A DNA stretch of 64,000 nt from Lysobacteraceae bacterium NML93-0793 (GTDB lineage Bacteria; Pseudomonadota; Gammaproteobacteria; Xanthomonadales; Xanthomonadaceae): positions 1 to 64,000 of the forward strand of contig NTJG01000018.1 in the NCBI GenBank assembly GCA_002324875.1, given 5' to 3'. A model generated the notes under the pieces. That model saw nothing but the letters and a program-made list of their open reading frames with translations. It did no database searches and was not told the DNA's origin. Made by a program: the position numbers and the translations under genes. Of this stretch, positions 61,859 through 64,000 are shown in pieces. The first letter of the stretch is position 1. Each line of letters starts with the position of its first letter.

Positions 61859-62799
61859 GAGGTCGCGTCCGCGGCGTCGGCCGGTGGCGCCGGTTCGGCC
61901 GCTGCCACTCCTGGCCCTTTCGAGGCGCGCGCATCGGCGTCATCGGCCGCCTCGACATCGTCGTCGGCCGAAAACAGCGACTGCTGCGCCGGCGCGTGTT
62001 CCAGCGCCGCGTAATGACGGATCAGCCGCTGCCGGCTGTCGTAGAGCGGGTCCTGCATCAGGAACGTCGCCAGCCGCGAGTGCCAGGCCGGCCAGCGCAC
62101 GGCGAGTGCATCCATGTCGCCGTCGGCCGGACCGCCCTCGCCGCCGCGCGCGACGAACGCCGTCTCGCACAGCGCATTGCGCCAGCCGAGCCCGCCCATG
62201 CGCAGCGACAGGTCGATCAGTGCGGCGTACCACGACGCGTAGCTCGACGCGTCGAGACCGCCGGCCTTGCGCCGCGCGTTCCCGCGCAGCAGCACCGCAT
62301 GGCCGACTGCGGCCGGAAGCTCGGGATGCAGCGGCGCCAGCTGGCGGCAGGCCTCGGCCAGGCGCGCGCCGTCCTCGGGCGCGGCATTGATCTCGCCGAT
62401 CCGCGGCCACGACGCCGCCTCGCCGGCATTGCACCAGGGCGTGGCGGTGGCGATCGCGGCATCGCGCGCGAAGCACGCCGACAGCTGCACCAGCCAGCCC
62501 GGCAGCGGAATCGCATCGGGCGCCAGCACCACCACGTCGGCATCGCCGCAGGCGCGCAGCACGTCGTCCAGATGCGCGACTTCGCCGATGCCACGCGCGC
62601 GGCAGGTGTAGTCGGCCTGCAGCGGCGTGCGCGCCAGCCAGCGCTGCACGATCGCCGCGCCGCGCGGGCCGATGCGGGCATCGTCGGCCAGCCAGATGCG
62701 CGCGCCGCCCGGCGTGCCGGCGTCGAGCGCGGCGAGACACGCGTCGAGCGCGTCGTCGTCGTGCCCGACCGGCAATACCACGATCGGCCAGTCAGCCAT
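61855..62799 (-). CDS. Glycosyltransferase-like GT2 protein, divergent
   Basis: 314 residues. The first 230 residues follow the GT2 layout: VVLPVGHDDDALDACLAAL, IWLADDARIGPRG, DADVVVLAPDAIPLPGWLVQL and ATATPWCNAGEAA. The last 50 residues are a low-complexity Ala/Asp/Pro tail. It ends in a GTGA overlap with the GT2 gene downstream and lies 26 bases after the secretin gene, so the three may be one transcript. Catalytic residues are less clear than in its neighbour. Confidence 0.7.
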   Translation of the reverse strand: MADWPIVVLPVGHDDDALDACLAALDAGTPGGARIWLADDARIGPRGAAIVQRWLARTPLQADYTCRARGIGEVAHLDDVLRACGDADVVVLAPDAIPLPGWLVQLSACFARDAAIATATPWCNAGEAASWPRIGEINAAPEDGARLAEACRQLAPLHPELPAAVGHAVLLRGNARRKAGGLDASSYASWYAALIDLSLRMGGLGWRNALCETAFVARGGEGGPADGDMDALAVRWPAWHSRLATFLMQDPLYDSRQRLIRHYAALEHAPAQQSLFSADDDVEAADDADARASKGPGVAAAEPAPPADAADATS

Positions 62800-62825
62800 G
62801 CGGCGGTTCCCCCTGTGCGCCCAAC

Positions 62826-64000
62826 TCAGTCCTGCGGACGCTGCAGCGGCTGCATGGCCCGGAAGCGGCGGCCGTACTCGTCGGTGAGCTGCCGCGCTTC
62901 CAGCGGATTGCGCACGATCGTCGGCGTCAGCAGCACCACGACCTCGCTGCGTCCCGTGCTCGAACGCTGGCTGCCGAACAGACCACCGATCACCGGGATC
63001 CGCGAAAGCCCGGGCAGGCCGGTCGACGAGCGGCCCACTTCATCACGGATCAAACCGGCCAGCATGACCGTCTCACCGGCCTGCACCGCCGCTTCGGTCT
63101 TCAACCTTCGCGTATCGATGCGCACATTGCCCTGGGAATCAGCCGTGCTGATCGGCGCAGGCGAGCTGACTTCCTGCACGATGTCGAGAAACACCATGCC
63201 GTCGCGAGTCACACGCGGCCGCACCTTGAGGATCGTGCCGGTCTCCAGGTACTGCACCTGGGTGTACTGGGTGTCACCGAGCACCGGATTCACGCTCGTG
63301 GTGGAGATCGGGATGCTCGCACCGACGTTGAACTCGGCCATCGCGTTGTTGCGCACGAACACCGACGGTGATTGCAGGATCTGAACGTCGGTGACCTCGT
63401 CCAACGCATCGATGATCGCCGCCGCGTCGTTGCGGAACAGCGTCCATCGCGCTCCGGGCCCGGCAGCGCCGCCGATGCTCGCGCCGAGCGTGCTCCAACT
63501 GCGCGGCAGCAGCGGGTTGTCGGCCAACGACAGGCTGGGGAAGCCGTTGTCGGTGGCCGCGCGCTCGATGAACCACTGCACGCCGTACTCGAGCGCGCCG
63601 CTCAGCGTCACCTCGACCACCTGCGCCTCGATGTGCACCTGCGCCGGCATCACGTCGAGGCGTTCGACGACATCGCGGATCGAGCGCCAGGCCGCCGGCG
63701 ATGTGCGCACCAGCAGCGTATTGGTTTCGTCGACCGCCGACACGCCGACGCGCGCGCCCTCGACTTCCAACGTCACGCTGCTGGGGCCGTCCTGGGTGTC
63801 GTTGAGTTGCATCTGGCCGATGTCGCCACCGCCTGCACCACCGCGCCCGCGACCCGTGCCACTGGTGCTGGCGAGTCCGCCGGAGCTGCTGTCGAGCCCG
63901 CTCTGGCCTGTCGACTGTGCGCCGAGCCCGCCGCTGCGCAGCGTGCTGCCGGTCGCGCCCGGTGCCAGAGACGCACTCCCCTGCCCGCTACTGCTGGTGC
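62826..64000 (-). CDS. gspD: Type II secretion system secretin GspD/XpsD, C-terminal part
   Basis: The outer-membrane channel of the general secretion pathway. The frame is open to the right edge, so the N-terminal half lies outside; about 391 residues are present. They begin with a Gly/Ser-rich stretch of about 60 residues, then the end of an N-domain (VEGARVGVSAVDETNTLLVRTSPAAWRSIRDVVERLDVMPAQVHIEAQVVEV) and the secretin core. Core motifs are VQILQSPSVFVRNNAMAEFNVGASIPI, YLETGTILKVRPRV and the end block VMLAGLIRDE...GLPGLSRIPVIGGLFGSQ...VVLLTPTIVRN. PilD in this window would process its pseudopilins. Confidence 0.93.
   Translation of the reverse strand, partial: TSSSGQGSASLAPGATGSTLRSGGLGAQSTGQSGLDSSSGGLASTSGTGRGRGGAGGGDIGQMQLNDTQDGPSSVTLEVEGARVGVSAVDETNTLLVRTSPAAWRSIRDVVERLDVMPAQVHIEAQVVEVTLSGALEYGVQWFIERAATDNGFPSLSLADNPLLPRSWSTLGASIGGAAGPGARWTLFRNDAAAIIDALDEVTDVQILQSPSVFVRNNAMAEFNVGASIPISTTSVNPVLGDTQYTQVQYLETGTILKVRPRVTRDGMVFLDIVQEVSSPAPISTADSQGNVRIDTRRLKTEAAVQAGETVMLAGLIRDEVGRSSTGLPGLSRIPVIGGLFGSQRSSTGRSEVVVLLTPTIVRNPLEARQLTDEYGRRFRAMQPLQRPQD

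Overview
The window is GC-rich chromosomal DNA that looks like a gammaproteobacterium of the Xanthomonadaceae/Lysobacteraceae (a Xanthomonas, Lysobacter or Luteimonas relative). This rests on gene order and gene families: pilR-pilA-pilB-pilC-pilD-coaE, secA-M23-dciA-lpxC-ftsZ, rnpB next to mraZ, and an Xps-type secretin. GATTCG-type and REP-type palindromes of the kind common in this family also lie between genes. No rRNA, tRNA, CRISPR array, insertion sequence or phage gene was seen.

Region 1 (1-16.1 kb) is a type IV pilus locus: the response regulator PilR, a sigma-54 promoter driving the major pilin PilA, then the motor ATPase PilB, the platform protein PilC, the prepilin peptidase PilD and CoaE. 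A block of eight sugar and surface-modification genes (2.8-11.1 kb) separates pilA from pilB. It holds a polytopic GT-C/TPR protein directly behind pilA, a sugar aminotransferase, a flippase-like membrane protein, two methyltransferases, a GNAT protein and two glycosyltransferases. Pilin or surface-glycan modification is the likely theme.

Region 2 (16.6-38.6 kb) holds MutT, SecA, an M23 peptidase, DciA, LpxC and the dcw division/wall cluster. The cluster is read on the minus strand: mraZ-rsmH-ftsL-ftsI-murE-murF-mraY-ftsW-murC-ddl-ftsQ-ftsA-ftsZ. Nearly every junction from mraZ to ftsA is a short overlap. murG is missing from its usual place between ftsW and murC. A strong sigma-70 promoter with candidate MraZ boxes opens the cluster, and RNase P RNA lies just upstream.

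Region 3 (39.2-53.7 kb) holds ChrA, RsmI, LpoA and YraN. The riboflavin set follows on the minus strand (ribD, FMN riboswitch, ribE, ribB, ribH, nusB, thiL), then NrdR and GlyA. A three-gene plus-strand operon interrupts this set between ribD and the riboswitch: a lipoprotein, a 557-residue protein with an HExxH zinc-protease motif, and a coiled-coil membrane protein. It resembles an effector/immunity cassette and is the most interesting accessory feature.

Region 4 (53.8-64 kb) holds EttA, a small lipoprotein, a type I methionine aminopeptidase and PyrF. Beyond these are a DUF1501/DUF1800 exported pair, two GT2-like glycosyltransferases, and the C-terminal part of a type II secretion secretin that runs off the right edge.
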